Notes: generated from the letters alone by a model not told the origin. A DNA stretch of 41,153 nt from Ferrithrix thermotolerans DSM 19514 (GCF_900128965.1 NZ_FQUL01000020.1:1-41153), one strand, 5' to 3'. Positions 1 to 7,956 are shown, numbered from the stretch's first letter. Numbers and translations: made by a program.

Positions 1-401
1 TACCCAGCCCATGCTTGCAATGGTGCCAGGGGTTCCTCTGCGTCGTACACCTAAGTACAAGCGCAATGGCATTAGTAATCTCTACGCTGCCCTTGATGTC
101 GCCTCCGGCAAGGTTATCACCAAGATGACGGTTGCCAAGAGGGCAGTTGAATTCATTATCAGTTCTTAGAGCTCATCGACCGACAAGTACCAAAAGGAGC
201 TTACGAGTTCACGTCGTTTTAGACAACTACTTATCCCATAAGACCGAGTCGGTGAGAACCTGGCTCCTTGCCCATCCGAGATTTGTGTTCCATTTCACAC
301 CAACGTATTCTTCTTGGATGAATCAGGTAGAGAGGTGGTTCGCAGCCCTGACTCCAGTAGAACGTCATCGTTGATGCGGGGCTTTTCGCAGTTAGCTCTT
401 T
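1..401 (+). pseudogene. IS630-family transposase remnant (frameshifted, 5' end outside window)
   Basis: The conserved C-terminal half of an IS630-type DDE transposase can be read only by changing frame. Frame 2 gives YAALDVASGKVITKM, with the first catalytic Asp, and stops at about 168. Frame 1 gives FLELIDRQVPKGAYE from 163. Frame 3 gives VHVVLDNYLSHKT and then HFTPTYSSWMNQVERWF, with the second Asp and the catalytic Glu, up to 374. All three acidic residues therefore survive, but at least two frameshifts separate them. After 374 the usual C-terminal tail is unrecognisable, apart from a possible fragment to about 400. I saw no terminal inverted repeat. The gene is dead and truncated by the window edge. 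The family assignment is firm; the exact end is not. Confidence 0.8.
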
Positions 402-1241
402 TTGTGCGCGATGGTGATGGTGCGTTCTGCTACGAGACGTAAGTGTCGGCAACGTGTCGGCGTTCAGCCGTAAATAGGAAACGTGGTGTTGAAACTGCTA
501 AGGTAGCCGTCCAGGGCGTCGTTCTCCATGTACCTTTAAACTCGCCCACCGAGGCAGGGATCGTCTGAGCCTTTCTTTTCAAAGGTTGCGTACCGATCAT
601 CGATACCGTTCTCACCGAATATGCAGCCGGGCTCCGAAGTCTTGCAAGCACACAATCTTGAAACTTATGACCACTGACAATGTATGTGAAATTGATTGCC
701 AACGACTTCAAAGCCCGGCGCAAGATCGCCGTGGGAGTAGAAGATAGCAGTCGTATCACTCACAAAGGCGTTGGCAACACGTCTGTAAACAGGGAATTCT
801 CGCATCTCTGGGACAGAGGGCTGTGACGCAGCGCAGTTGAAGAAGGGAGAGGTTGGTAATCCAGTAGTGTCATTAATGCCACTGGTTTGCAACCACCTAA
901 GTGAGTTTGCAATTTCCCAAGAGATCTCCATTGTCGGTGAAGTAAATGCTCCTAGAGAATAAGGTCGTCATCGTACTATGCTTAGCGATATTACTAATCG
1001 AGGTTCTCACACGTTGTGCTGGTGGTAGCTGGCGAGACGGTAACGCAAGGATGGTAGGGCGTCGATCTCTGTACTGCCGCATTGGATGCGTTATCCAATG
1101 CCTAGGTATTGGACTTGGGTGTAGATCCTTCCCTAAGTCAAGCTGACATATAAAAAAATTATGAAGTTTCATAGGAATATTTGAGAGGTGCGATTGTTAA
1201 CGTCGGCGGTCTCACGATTTCTCGCACGGTAAACTGGTTTC
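402..1241. other. Gene-poor stretch, no supported gene
   Basis: About 840 bases lie between the transposase remnant and the DUF3039 gene. Open frames exist on both strands (for example 430-759 minus and 946-1146 plus). Their translations show no family motif, no convincing ribosome binding site and unusual composition. The frame at 946 begins with a hydrophobic run but then becomes arginine- and cysteine-rich, without membrane-protein character. I read this as decayed DNA next to a dead insertion sequence. No RNA gene or repeat was recognised. Confidence 0.5.
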
Positions 1242-1484
1242 ATGGCAAGTGTTGATGAACTTACCCGGCTTCTTCCAGGAGAAACCGACATTGAAGAGCG
1301 CGACCGCATGGCTCATATTGTTTTTCCTGCTTCGGCGGTGACTGAGGCCATTGTAACTGGTACTCCTTGTACTGCGTTGTGTGGAAAGACCTGGGTACCT
1401 AATCGTGACCCAAAGAAATATCCCCTCTGTCCAACCTGCAAGGAGATCGCTGAAGGAATGGGATGGAAGGTTCCTGAGATTTAG
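1242..1484 (+). CDS. DUF3039 family protein
   Basis: This is an 80-residue protein with the signature of the small actinobacterial DUF3039 family. An acidic N-terminal helix is followed by TALCGKTWVPNRDPKKYPLC, then CPTCK. The cysteines (one in ALCGK, then the CPTC pair preceded by a further Cys) look like a zinc-ribbon site, but metal binding is my inference. The length matches the family. The ATG at 1242 is the natural start, although no strong Shine-Dalgarno sequence precedes it. The function of the family is unknown. It is the only intact gene in the first 2.4 kb, between a dead transposase and a broken gene, so it has probably been kept under selection. Confidence 0.85.
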   Translation: MASVDELTRLLPGETDIEERDRMAHIVFPASAVTEAIVTGTPCTALCGKTWVPNRDPKKYPLCPTCKEIAEGMGWKVPEI

Positions 1485-1887
1485 GGTCGATCCCGATCTC
1501 AAAGTTGCCTGGCAAGATGTATTTAGCCGCCAGGAAACTGTCACCTCGGGTTCAGGAGGTCAATCACCTTGTTTAGGTAGCTCATCTGACATTGGTTTGT
1601 GCAAAGTGATCGATTGTTGGTCGATGTCTTTTGTTTGAAAGATCCACCATAGCTTGCGTTCTTGGATGGTTTGGGGCAAATCTTAGAAAAATCGAAGTCC
1701 CAAGTTTGAAGAAGATGATTATGACTAACGCTCCGAGAGCAGGTCTTCCGGTCATCTATCCGGGGTAGTGGACTTCTACGTAAATGTAGCTAAACACTAG
1801 ACAAAGACCAGCGACTAAAGCAACGATAGTCATTAGTTGGTGGCGTTAGAGCCTAATTCCCGCTGTAATTGCGCCGGCATTGGTTGC
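1485..1887. other. Intergenic region, possible decayed small membrane ORF on minus strand
   Basis: No confident gene. On the minus strand a frame starting at 1833 encodes 25 residues with a hydrophobic helix (VALVAGLCLVFSYIYV) and ends in TAG. The same frame then restarts immediately at ATG 1755 and runs to 1582 (57 residues) with a second hydrophobic helix (ALGALVIIIFFKLGTSIFL) and a basic tail. This could be a two-helix membrane protein split by one stop codon, or chance. No ribosome binding site or known family supports it. Confidence 0.3.
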
Positions 1888-2240
1888 ATGTCTGCTCGGA
1901 AAGTTATAGCCATGGATTTTGGTGATGAGAGGGTCGGCGTGTGTATTCGATATGCATGGTCTAGGTTCGCTAAATAACGGTTTTGGAACGAAGTGCGACA
2001 GACCTCTTGCAAATATATTGCCAGTAGCAGCCGAGGAAATTCGGGAGGTATCGTCCAAGGAGCTTTCGTGTCTTGTGGTACTCTACCATGCGACTAGAAG
2101 TGTGAGGACAAGCAGTTTAACTCTAGTAAGGCGAGCGTACCGGGCCATAAAGCCGTGGACCCACCGAGTCGCAATGGCAAAGTGGTCTACCTCTTCGTAA
2201 AAGCGAAGATTCAGCGGCGCAGTATCTTGATATACCCTTG
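1888..2240 (+). pseudogene. Probable broken RuvX/YqgF (putative Holliday junction resolvase) gene
   Basis: From ATG 1888 the frame reads KVIAMDFGDERVGVCI. This is a good match to the N-terminal strand of the YqgF/RuvX RNase-H-like fold, whose hallmark is a D-[FVY]-G-x-x-R-[IV]-G pattern. The frame stops at TAA 1975. One frame over, starting near 1997, the translation DRPLANILPVAAEEIREV and then SCLVV resembles the next family segment (a xPLxxI strand, a helix, and a LVVGLP strand). Further on, near 2205-2240, SEDSAAQYLDI resembles the C-terminal DxxAAxxILQxYL helix in a third frame. The order and spacing fit a family member of about 140-150 residues with at least two frameshifts. Confidence is moderate because I matched it by eye. 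Confidence 0.45.
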
Positions 2241-2449
2241 GCGTCGAAAGAACTAGCGGAAAGTTGTCTGTACTAAGCGACTTGAGCTCTAAGTTACTAT
2301 TTGGGTTCGCTAAGACAATCAAATCCTGCGGTATGAAGACTGGAGATGTGCAAGAATTTGAACTTTTCCAATTGGGTCCGCTCAAACTATGGTGACCGAT
2401 TAACCGTGTACCGCTACGGTTTGTGTTGACCAGCGAGGACTTAGATCAT

Positions 2450-3334
2450 TCAGATTCGTTCAAGATCGTGCCCATCAAAGACACGGCTGATACCAAACTC
2501 TCGAGCGTCATCTTCCATCTCGATGTTTGCCGGAGCGGAGATGGGGAGTGAGGCTGCGTTCAATATATGATCTAACGTTCGATAGTCGCTGGAGGTGTTC
2601 AGAAATAGCTGTGGGTTGCTAAGAACGTAGTGTACCGCACGTCTTATTGCGTCAGCGTGGGTAAGCGGTTCGTACCAGCTGTAGTGAGGGGTGTCAGGAG
2701 AGGTGTTATTCCAGCGGCCCCTGGCGATAGACTTTATCGCTTGCACCGCAACCCCCTGCTTTTCACAAATTACAAGTAGTTCCTCCACGTCCTCTCTGTA
2801 AGAACTATCGGACATCATAGCGTAGTTGTATGGGAAAAGCACTGAGTCGTAAGGGTACTCCTTTAGAGACCTAATGTGCATGGCGGGGATGCGTGTTCCA
2901 TGACCCGTAACACCTATGTAGTCGACTAAGCCCTCGTCCTTTGCCTTTACGAGCGCCTCAAGAGCACCTCCTGTTCTATGTACCTGTTCCCACTCGTCAG
3001 CCTCGACTAAGTTGTGGAGCTGAATTAGATCGACCTTATCGACCCTAAGGCGTGACAAAGAACGCTCTAGAGATCTCCTTGCAGCGTCGGCGTTTCGATC
3101 CTCTGTCTTAGTTGCAAGGAAGAACTTCGACCTATGTTCCTTCATCCATGGACCGATACGCTCTTCAGCGTTTCCATATGAAGCAGCGGTGTCGATGTGA
3201 TTGACCCCATAGCGCACTAAAGTATCAAACACCTCGTCTGCGAAGGCCTGTGAGCAACTGCCTAGACCTGCTGCCCCAAAGATGATCTTGGTGCTCAAGT
3301 GCCCTGTGTTGCCGAATTGCGCTCTAGGAATCAT
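2450..3334 (-). CDS. Aldo/keto reductase family oxidoreductase
   Basis: This 294-residue protein is the right size for a TIM-barrel aldo/keto reductase using NAD(P)H. The catalytic tetrad is visible: Asp48 and Tyr53 in HIDTAASYGNAEERIG, Lys76 in FLATKTEDR and His107 in VDLIQLHNLV. The start region (QFGNTGHLSTKIIFGAAGLG) is typical of the bacterial clade that reduces small aldehydes or ketones. It is transcribed away from the HdeD-like gene, with a 155-base divergent spacer. The substrate cannot be inferred. The ATG at 3334 aligns with the usual N-terminus of the family. Confidence 0.9.
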   Translation of the reverse strand: MIPRAQFGNTGHLSTKIIFGAAGLGSCSQAFADEVFDTLVRYGVNHIDTAASYGNAEERIGPWMKEHRSKFFLATKTEDRNADAARRSLERSLSRLRVDKVDLIQLHNLVEADEWEQVHRTGGALEALVKAKDEGLVDYIGVTGHGTRIPAMHIRSLKEYPYDSVLFPYNYAMMSDSSYREDVEELLVICEKQGVAVQAIKSIARGRWNNTSPDTPHYSWYEPLTHADAIRRAVHYVLSNPQLFLNTSSDYRTLDHILNAASLPISAPANIEMEDDAREFGISRVFDGHDLERI

Positions 3335-3449
3335 AGTTCAACAATAACAGAGTCTTAGGGTGATCTTGGCATGCCGGGGGCTGACCAAGAGGTACCTAGG
3401 TTAAATTATCAAAGGGGCATTGAGGTTTCTGTGAAGTTATGCAAAACTA

Positions 3450-3476
3450 TTGTTCGCCAAAGTGGTTCTTTATAAC
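3450..3476 (+). promoter_or_regulatory. Possible promoter of the HdeD-like gene
   Basis: TTGTTC (3450-3455) and TATAAC (3471-3476) resemble -35 and -10 boxes, but the spacer is only 15 bases, shorter than the usual 16-18. The position, just upstream of the start at 3490, would leave a very short leader. This is pattern matching only. Confidence 0.25.
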
Positions 3477-3489
3477 GTGGACTTAGGAG

Positions 3490-4071
3490 ATGATGAACAT
3501 GTATCCTAAGCACTACTATCACGGTGACTTTGAAAGCAAAAGCTATGGAGATGCTCACCTACTTTCGCTTCGAAGCGTTGTGCCTAGTCTTGCCACCTTG
3601 CTCCTGGGGGCGATCTTTGTCGCCGTGCCTAGATTTGTTGATACTGCGATCGGGGAGATGTTGGGGCTAGCAGTTGTCTTCCTCGGCCTAATCGTTTTGT
3701 TCGTAACCTCCGTTATTTTGTCCCGTCCCATTGTCTCTATAGGGGGATTTACTGGGGTAGTAATTGCAATCCTCGGTGGGCTTTTCCTCCTCAATCCAAA
3801 GTATGCGTTGGTGCTTGCGGGCTCCCTCACTGGCGTGGGGCTGATATTCCAAGGCGTGATGGAGTTTCGTCTCCGCGCAGCGAGCCCAGCAGCTAACTTT
3901 GCCCGATTCCTTGCAGCGTTAGGCGTCCTCTCGGTGATTGGTGGCACTTTATTACTCGTATTTCCACTACTTACACTTTCGGCACTTACGATGGCAGTTG
4001 GAGTTTGGATCATCGTCGCCTCGACCCTGCGGATATCTTATGGGATGTGGATGAACCTGAGGAGTAGATGA
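3490..4071 (+). CDS. HdeD-like (DUF308) membrane protein
   Basis: This is a 193-residue protein with six predicted membrane helices after a short soluble N-terminus of about 30 residues. The helices are paired and separated by short loops with repeated glycine and LLN/PxxxL patterns (for example GGLFLLNPKYALVLAG and GGTLLLVFPLLTLSAL). This is the layout of the HdeD/DUF308 family. In Escherichia coli HdeD is linked to acid resistance at high cell density, but the biochemical role is unknown, and transferring that role here is inference. The sequence AGGAGATG sits directly at the start, so ATG 3490 or the ATG six bases later (3496) could be used. It is followed by another small membrane protein gene on the same strand. 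Confidence 0.8.
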   Translation: MMNMYPKHYYHGDFESKSYGDAHLLSLRSVVPSLATLLLGAIFVAVPRFVDTAIGEMLGLAVVFLGLIVLFVTSVILSRPIVSIGGFTGVVIAILGGLFLLNPKYALVLAGSLTGVGLIFQGVMEFRLRAASPAANFARFLAALGVLSVIGGTLLLVFPLLTLSALTMAVGVWIIVASTLRISYGMWMNLRSR

Positions 4072-4190
4072 ACTAAAGAAGCACTGGGGTTTGTTATTAG
4101 GACTGTGTCAGCACCAAAATCGTTAAATGGTCGGAAGAGTTAATCCGATGGATTCTAACGATACGTATGAGGCATGGAAAGGTTATCCGT

Positions 4191-4394
4191 ATGAGTGAGT
4201 CGTTCTGGCAAAGAAAGAAACCGTTCGTTTACGGAATTCTGCTCGGTTTTGCGATGTATGTGTTTCTTGTGCTTCTCCTCTCTGGCTTGGCGATTGAGAC
4301 CGCAGTGATCGTCGGAGTACTACTCTCCGTTGCCCTCGTCGTTTTTCGCTCTACTGAGCCATCTTCACTCGAAAGAGCGCAGAGCCGGGGTTGA
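4191..4394 (+). CDS. Small two-helix membrane protein, unknown
   Basis: This is a 67-residue protein with a basic N-terminus (SESFWQRKKP) and two membrane helices, about residues 12-30 and 33-52, followed by a short polar tail. I chose ATG 4191 over the earlier in-frame ATG at 4167 because GGAAAGG (4176-4182) lies eight bases upstream of it, a good ribosome binding site. I do not recognise a family. It follows the HdeD-like gene after about 120 bases and converges on the minus-strand gene ending at 4411. Confidence 0.6.
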   Translation: MSESFWQRKKPFVYGILLGFAMYVFLVLLLSGLAIETAVIVGVLLSVALVVFRSTEPSSLERAQSRG

Positions 4395-4410
4395 TGTATC
4401 TTAGTTGGAG

Positions 4411-5988
4411 CTACTCCCGATGAAGGACGGTGTTGGATCCTTCCTCAGGTCGCATATGTGTCCCGGTGTACTTGAAGAACATGCGGGCTATCTGGGACCG
4501 AAGCAACTTTCCTGATGCGGATCGCGGCATCTCGTCTAAGACCATAATCTCTATATTCACTCCTTCTAAGCTCCACTGATCTTTCAGGCGCCTCCTCAAC
4601 TCAGTCTCTGAGAAAGAGCTGTGATCTGATGGAGTAACAGCTATCAAAAAAGCGTCGGTGCCGTTCATCTGTGAAAGGTCGATAGCTACTACCTCGCCTA
4701 TGAACTCCTCGCTCGCAAGGCCTACCTCCAGTTCCTTGTGTGAGAGACGTCCACCGATTTTTTGCCACCTCTCACTTGTACTTTCTAAGTGAAGGTTCCC
4801 GAGAGCGTCGACAGTGCCGATCTCGCCAGTTCTTAGGACTCCGTCGCCTATAACCTTAGATGTCTCATAGGGTAAGAGCCAATAACCCTTTGTGACAGAA
4901 CGACTCGCAATTGATATTTCAGAGACTCTACCACCTTTGTTGTAAGACTGCTTTGAGTCGAACGATCCATGTATCTCTGTGCCAAAGATAGCCTTACCTC
5001 TGCTTGTGAGATCTTTGGAGCAGGACCATGGATTATCAACAGTGACGATCCCAGAGGCCTCGCTTAGACCGTAGGTGCGCCTTGGGTCTATCCCCATTGA
5101 GTACAGCAGATCGCTCTCCTCTGCACCTAATACTCCCTCGGTGACGAGAGCGTATCTTAGGGACACTGGCTCGACGAGCGCGCGGCGCCTAGCTATCTCC
5201 TGCCAGTTCCTATAAGACATCGACAGCGCTGTGGGCTGGGTGCGATTGATCGCGTCAGCGATTGAGAAAGCGCCTAGATCGTGTTCTATATGAACGGTCC
5301 CTCCAAGATAGAGAAGAGGAAGTACAAAGGTCGTGAGACCCAGAACTGATGAGAGCGGCTCTGCGGTTAATGTATCATCGTTGCTAGAGAGTTCATCTAG
5401 GGTGGCTATCATCGACACCGTATGGCTTTCTAGGTTGCGATGGCTGAGTTGGACAGCTTGTGGTCGAAGTGCCTGGGAGGCCGTATAGGCCAACATGGCC
5501 GTCTCGGTGTCGTCGATGTGGTTACTTTCAAATCTTGGCTTTCCTCTTGCTAGCAGGGCGCTGTAGTCGGCGACGGGTGATCTTGCCATGTTTGTCGTAA
5601 CGATTAGATCCATCTCACAAGATACAGATTTGAGTGCCTTTTGAACAGTTTCGTAGCCGGACTCAGAGGTGAAAAGTACCCTTGGACTGGAATCCTCGAT
5701 GACGAAGGCCAGGTCATCAACTCTTAGTGAAGCCTCGAGGGGGACTACGACTCCGCCGAGTTTCGAAACTGCAAAGAGTATCTCGATCCACTGTGGTGAG
5801 TTCTCTAAAAACAGCGCAACTCGATCGCCTCGACGAACCCCATAAGAGACCAACGAGGTTGCTAGACGATTGCTGTTTGTGTCAAGTTCGGTGTAGGAAA
5901 TAGCTACATTTTTGGTGCTTAGTGCGATCTGATCCCCCGACAACCTAGCTCGTTCCCTTGCCCAGTTGCCTATCCCTCGATCCATCAC
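4411..5988 (-). CDS. AMP-binding (acyl-CoA synthetase-like) protein with degenerate P-loop
   Basis: The 525 residues follow the ANL superfamily of adenylate-forming enzymes (acyl-CoA synthetases and ligases) from end to end. The N-terminal part has GDRVALFLENSPQWIEILFAV, the A5-like motif TYGLSEAS is at about 306-312, and the C-terminal PRSASGKLLRSQI carries the catalytic lysine (Lys494). However, the P-loop that should read TSGTTGxPKG is TASQALRPQA (about residues 169-178), with the glycines and lysine gone, although the flanking YT and QLSHRNL are intact. The TGD motif is TGE, and the GRxKD hinge region is also altered. This suggests a weak or inactive enzyme, or one with a different role. 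A strong AGGAGG lies upstream of the tandem GTG-ATG start (5988 or 5985). It is divergent from marC. Confidence 0.8.
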   Translation of the reverse strand: MMDRGIGNWARERARLSGDQIALSTKNVAISYTELDTNSNRLATSLVSYGVRRGDRVALFLENSPQWIEILFAVSKLGGVVVPLEASLRVDDLAFVIEDSSPRVLFTSESGYETVQKALKSVSCEMDLIVTTNMARSPVADYSALLARGKPRFESNHIDDTETAMLAYTASQALRPQAVQLSHRNLESHTVSMIATLDELSSNDDTLTAEPLSSVLGLTTFVLPLLYLGGTVHIEHDLGAFSIADAINRTQPTALSMSYRNWQEIARRRALVEPVSLRYALVTEGVLGAEESDLLYSMGIDPRRTYGLSEASGIVTVDNPWSCSKDLTSRGKAIFGTEIHGSFDSKQSYNKGGRVSEISIASRSVTKGYWLLPYETSKVIGDGVLRTGEIGTVDALGNLHLESTSERWQKIGGRLSHKELEVGLASEEFIGEVVAIDLSQMNGTDAFLIAVTPSDHSSFSETELRRRLKDQWSLEGVNIEIMVLDEMPRSASGKLLRSQIARMFFKYTGTHMRPEEGSNTVLHRE

Positions 5989-6184
5989 CCCAACCTCCTG
6001 CTTGACCCCAAGGTTCTGATACCTCTAACGTTAGCAATACCACCAAAAACCTACAAGTGCCGATTCGAGCAATGTGAAGGATCAAAGACATCCAAAGACA
6101 ATGCAAATCTTGCATAGGGTGGATTGAGTCGTATATCTAAGAGCTAACTTGTAGGTACCGAATCCCCAGATGGTACGAGGCTAG

Positions 6185-6790
6185 ATGGCAACCTTCAACA
6201 TTAAGTTTTTCACGCAGGTCTTTATCACGTTGCTGGTAATCATGGATCCTTTAGGGAATGTGCCAATATTCCTTTCTCTTACGAGTGGATCTAAGACCTC
6301 CTCCCAGAAGAAGCTTGCATTTCAAGCGGTTCTTGTGGCAGGAGGGGGCATCGGTGTATTTGCACTATTTGGCAAGCAGATACTTGACTACCTAGGCGTT
6401 ACGATCCCAGCGTTACAAGGGTCCGGTGGACTTCTACTGCTTCTCGTGGCTCTAGAGCTCCTTACCGGTCAGGCTTCCAAGCCGACGGCACTTGATGAAG
6501 TCTCTGTGGCGCTTGTTCCTCTAGGCACTCCTCTTATCGCAGGACCAGGCGCGATAGCTGCGATAATCGTCTTTGTAAAGGAGATAAGAGGTGGAGGAGA
6601 CGTAGTAGCCCTCGTCGCTGCGATCCTTTCGGTACTTGTTATTTTGTGGCTATCGCTTAGATTCTCCCTTCAACTTATAAAGATTCTAAAGGAAAGTGGG
6701 ATCATGTTGCTAACCCGGGTCTTTGGACTTCTATTGGCAGCTATCGCTGTTCAGCTGGTTGCAGAGGCTGTTCAGGGCTTTATAAGGTAG
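6185..6790 (+). CDS. MarC family (UPF0056) integral membrane protein
   Basis: This 201-residue protein has six membrane helices and the family's typical segments. These are MDPLGNVPIFLSLT near the N-terminus, SVALVPLGTPLIAGPGAIAA in the middle (the conserved P-L-x-x-P-x-x-x-G-P-G block), and a C-terminal RVFGLLLAAIAVQLVAEAVQGF. The length is usual for the family. MarC proteins were once linked to multiple antibiotic resistance, but that link is not supported, and their transport substrate is uncertain. The ATG at 6185 precedes the first helix directly. The gene is divergent from the AMP-binding protein gene and ends inside a perfect inverted repeat. Confidence 0.88.
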   Translation: MATFNIKFFTQVFITLLVIMDPLGNVPIFLSLTSGSKTSSQKKLAFQAVLVAGGGIGVFALFGKQILDYLGVTIPALQGSGGLLLLLVALELLTGQASKPTALDEVSVALVPLGTPLIAGPGAIAAIIVFVKEIRGGGDVVALVAAILSVLVILWLSLRFSLQLIKILKESGIMLLTRVFGLLLAAIAVQLVAEAVQGFIR

Positions 6791-6804
6791 TACATTACTA
6801 CCTT
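6784..6804 (+). terminator. Perfect 9-bp inverted repeat overlapping the marC stop codon
   Basis: AAGGTAGTA (6784-6792), loop CAT, then TACTACCTT (6796-6804) form a perfect nine-pair hairpin that contains the TAG stop of the MarC-family gene. No T-tract follows, so it is not a textbook intrinsic terminator. It could protect the 3' end or act with a termination factor. Confidence 0.5.
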
Positions 6805-6859
6805 CATCTGATAACTTAGTTTTAGGTGCAAAGGATTCGAGACTCTCAGGGGTTGTTAG

Positions 6860-7363
6860 GTGATCGAAGGTTCATTGAAAAGCGATAAGGTGATGCGAGC
6901 GTACGGTAAAACTGTTGTAAGTGCCGTTGTGATTGCCTTTGTGCTTTCGGTTCAGTTTTTGGCCGGAATATGGATGAATCTCTACGATAATATTCCCAAA
7001 GACCATCCCGGCTACAACGATAACAACTATCTAGGGGCATCATACGACATAGTCAAGTGGGGACTGTCCTCGGGTATTACAGCTTTGCAGCTTCACATCG
7101 TACTTGCGAGTATTTTGGCGGTCTCCGTGGTCTATCTTCAGATAGTGGTGGGACCTACTAATTCCAAGGTACTCATTGTGTCAGCTCTGGTGGCGATATC
7201 GTTCTTTTTTCTGGCGTCACTTTATGGCCTAACCTACCTGGATAACTATCAGCGATCAGCCTCGCTCCTCATGGCGGTTGGGTTTTTGGGCTTTACCCTC
7301 ACAGACGTATTTGTTCTAGCCTATGCCCTAAGACTTCGAGGTGTTCCAAGGGAGGCTGTATGA
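6860..7363 (+). CDS. Unknown four-helix membrane protein
   Basis: This is a 167-residue protein with four predicted membrane helices (about 17-40, 71-97, 102-124 and 133-157). A loop of about 30 residues between helices 1 and 2 is rich in Asp, Asn and Tyr (NIPKDHPGYNDNNYLG). A single His (His79, in LQLHIVLA) sits near the outer end of helix 2. I do not recognise an assigned family. The layout of a polar loop followed by a helix with LxLH resembles small haem-associated membrane proteins, but one histidine is not enough to argue haem binding. The start is uncertain: GTG 6860, or a GTG/ATG pair about 30 bases further in. Its stop overlaps the next start by four bases (ATGA), so the two genes are almost certainly cotranslated. 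Confidence 0.7.
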   Translation: MIEGSLKSDKVMRAYGKTVVSAVVIAFVLSVQFLAGIWMNLYDNIPKDHPGYNDNNYLGASYDIVKWGLSSGITALQLHIVLASILAVSVVYLQIVVGPTNSKVLIVSALVAISFFFLASLYGLTYLDNYQRSASLLMAVGFLGFTLTDVFVLAYALRLRGVPREAV

Positions 7364-7956
7364 ACAAGGCTGATGAGGGTCTCGCAGATGCAGTTGAGAT
7401 CGCTGTTGAGGTATTCTTCGCCAAACTGAGTCGCATGCGACTGGTTCTTACCCAGTCCTCCGTCTCTTTTGTCGTGTCTTTAGCTGCTCTAGCTGCAGCG
7501 GTTCTCAGGACATCGGGTCTTGTTTTCGTTGTTATCGTGGCGGCGGTCTTGCTCTTAGGCGAGTATGTGGGATACCGTTACGTGAAAGAGCAAAACATCT
7601 ATGGTTCTAAGGCCTCTTCAGGTGGCTCTTGCGACTCTGGTAAAAGTTCACCATGCGATAGCTGTAGCTCTAAGGGCTCGTCCTGTCTCGGCCTATATCA
7701 AAATGCGCTGTCGCTCAAGATCGCCCGTGCAGAGCAGCAGCAACTCAAGAAGATCTTCTCTTCGCCTCTTTTGGCTCAAGCTGGAGTGCTGTTAGCGATA
7801 GGGGCCGTAGAGTTGATAGCGGTTCTGACGGATTCACTGCATCCGACTTACTCCGGTCTCGTATCTCTGGCCTTTGATCTGACCGCCCTCTTAGGGGTTT
7901 TATGGATGCGACATGGGGCCAAGAAGATCAGTGCGGCAAAGATTACCGAAAAATAA
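7360..7956 (+). CDS. Unknown four-helix membrane protein with central four-cysteine loop
   Basis: This is a 198-residue protein. After an N-terminal amphipathic region come two membrane helices (about 33-50 and 54-72), a soluble loop of about 60 residues, and two more helices (about 138-158 and 165-183). The loop holds four cysteines, Cys91, Cys99, Cys102 and Cys109 (C-x7-C-x2-C-x6-C), in a Ser/Gly/Lys-rich context (SPCDSCSSKGSSC). The spacing could bind a metal or form disulfides. That is inference, and the pattern fits no named zinc or iron-sulfur motif that I know. The start ATG at 7360 overlaps the upstream stop. I cannot name a family. The partner protein and the desaturase downstream suggest a membrane-related role, no more. 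Confidence 0.7.
   Translation: MNKADEGLADAVEIAVEVFFAKLSRMRLVLTQSSVSFVVSLAALAAAVLRTSGLVFVVIVAAVLLLGEYVGYRYVKEQNIYGSKASSGGSCDSGKSSPCDSCSSKGSSCLGLYQNALSLKIARAEQQQLKKIFSSPLLAQAGVLLAIGAVELIAVLTDSLHPTYSGLVSLAFDLTALLGVLWMRHGAKKISAAKITEK

Noticed and set aside
946-1146. 66-residue frame with a hydrophobic N-terminus
   Set aside because: Looks like a signal peptide or helix at first, but the remainder is Arg/Cys/Gly-rich without a motif, and no ribosome binding site is present. It is in the decayed zone.
3555-4013. 152-residue minus-strand frame opposite the HdeD-like gene
   Set aside because: Thr/Pro/Arg-rich shadow of a clear membrane protein gene, with no family and no ribosome binding site.
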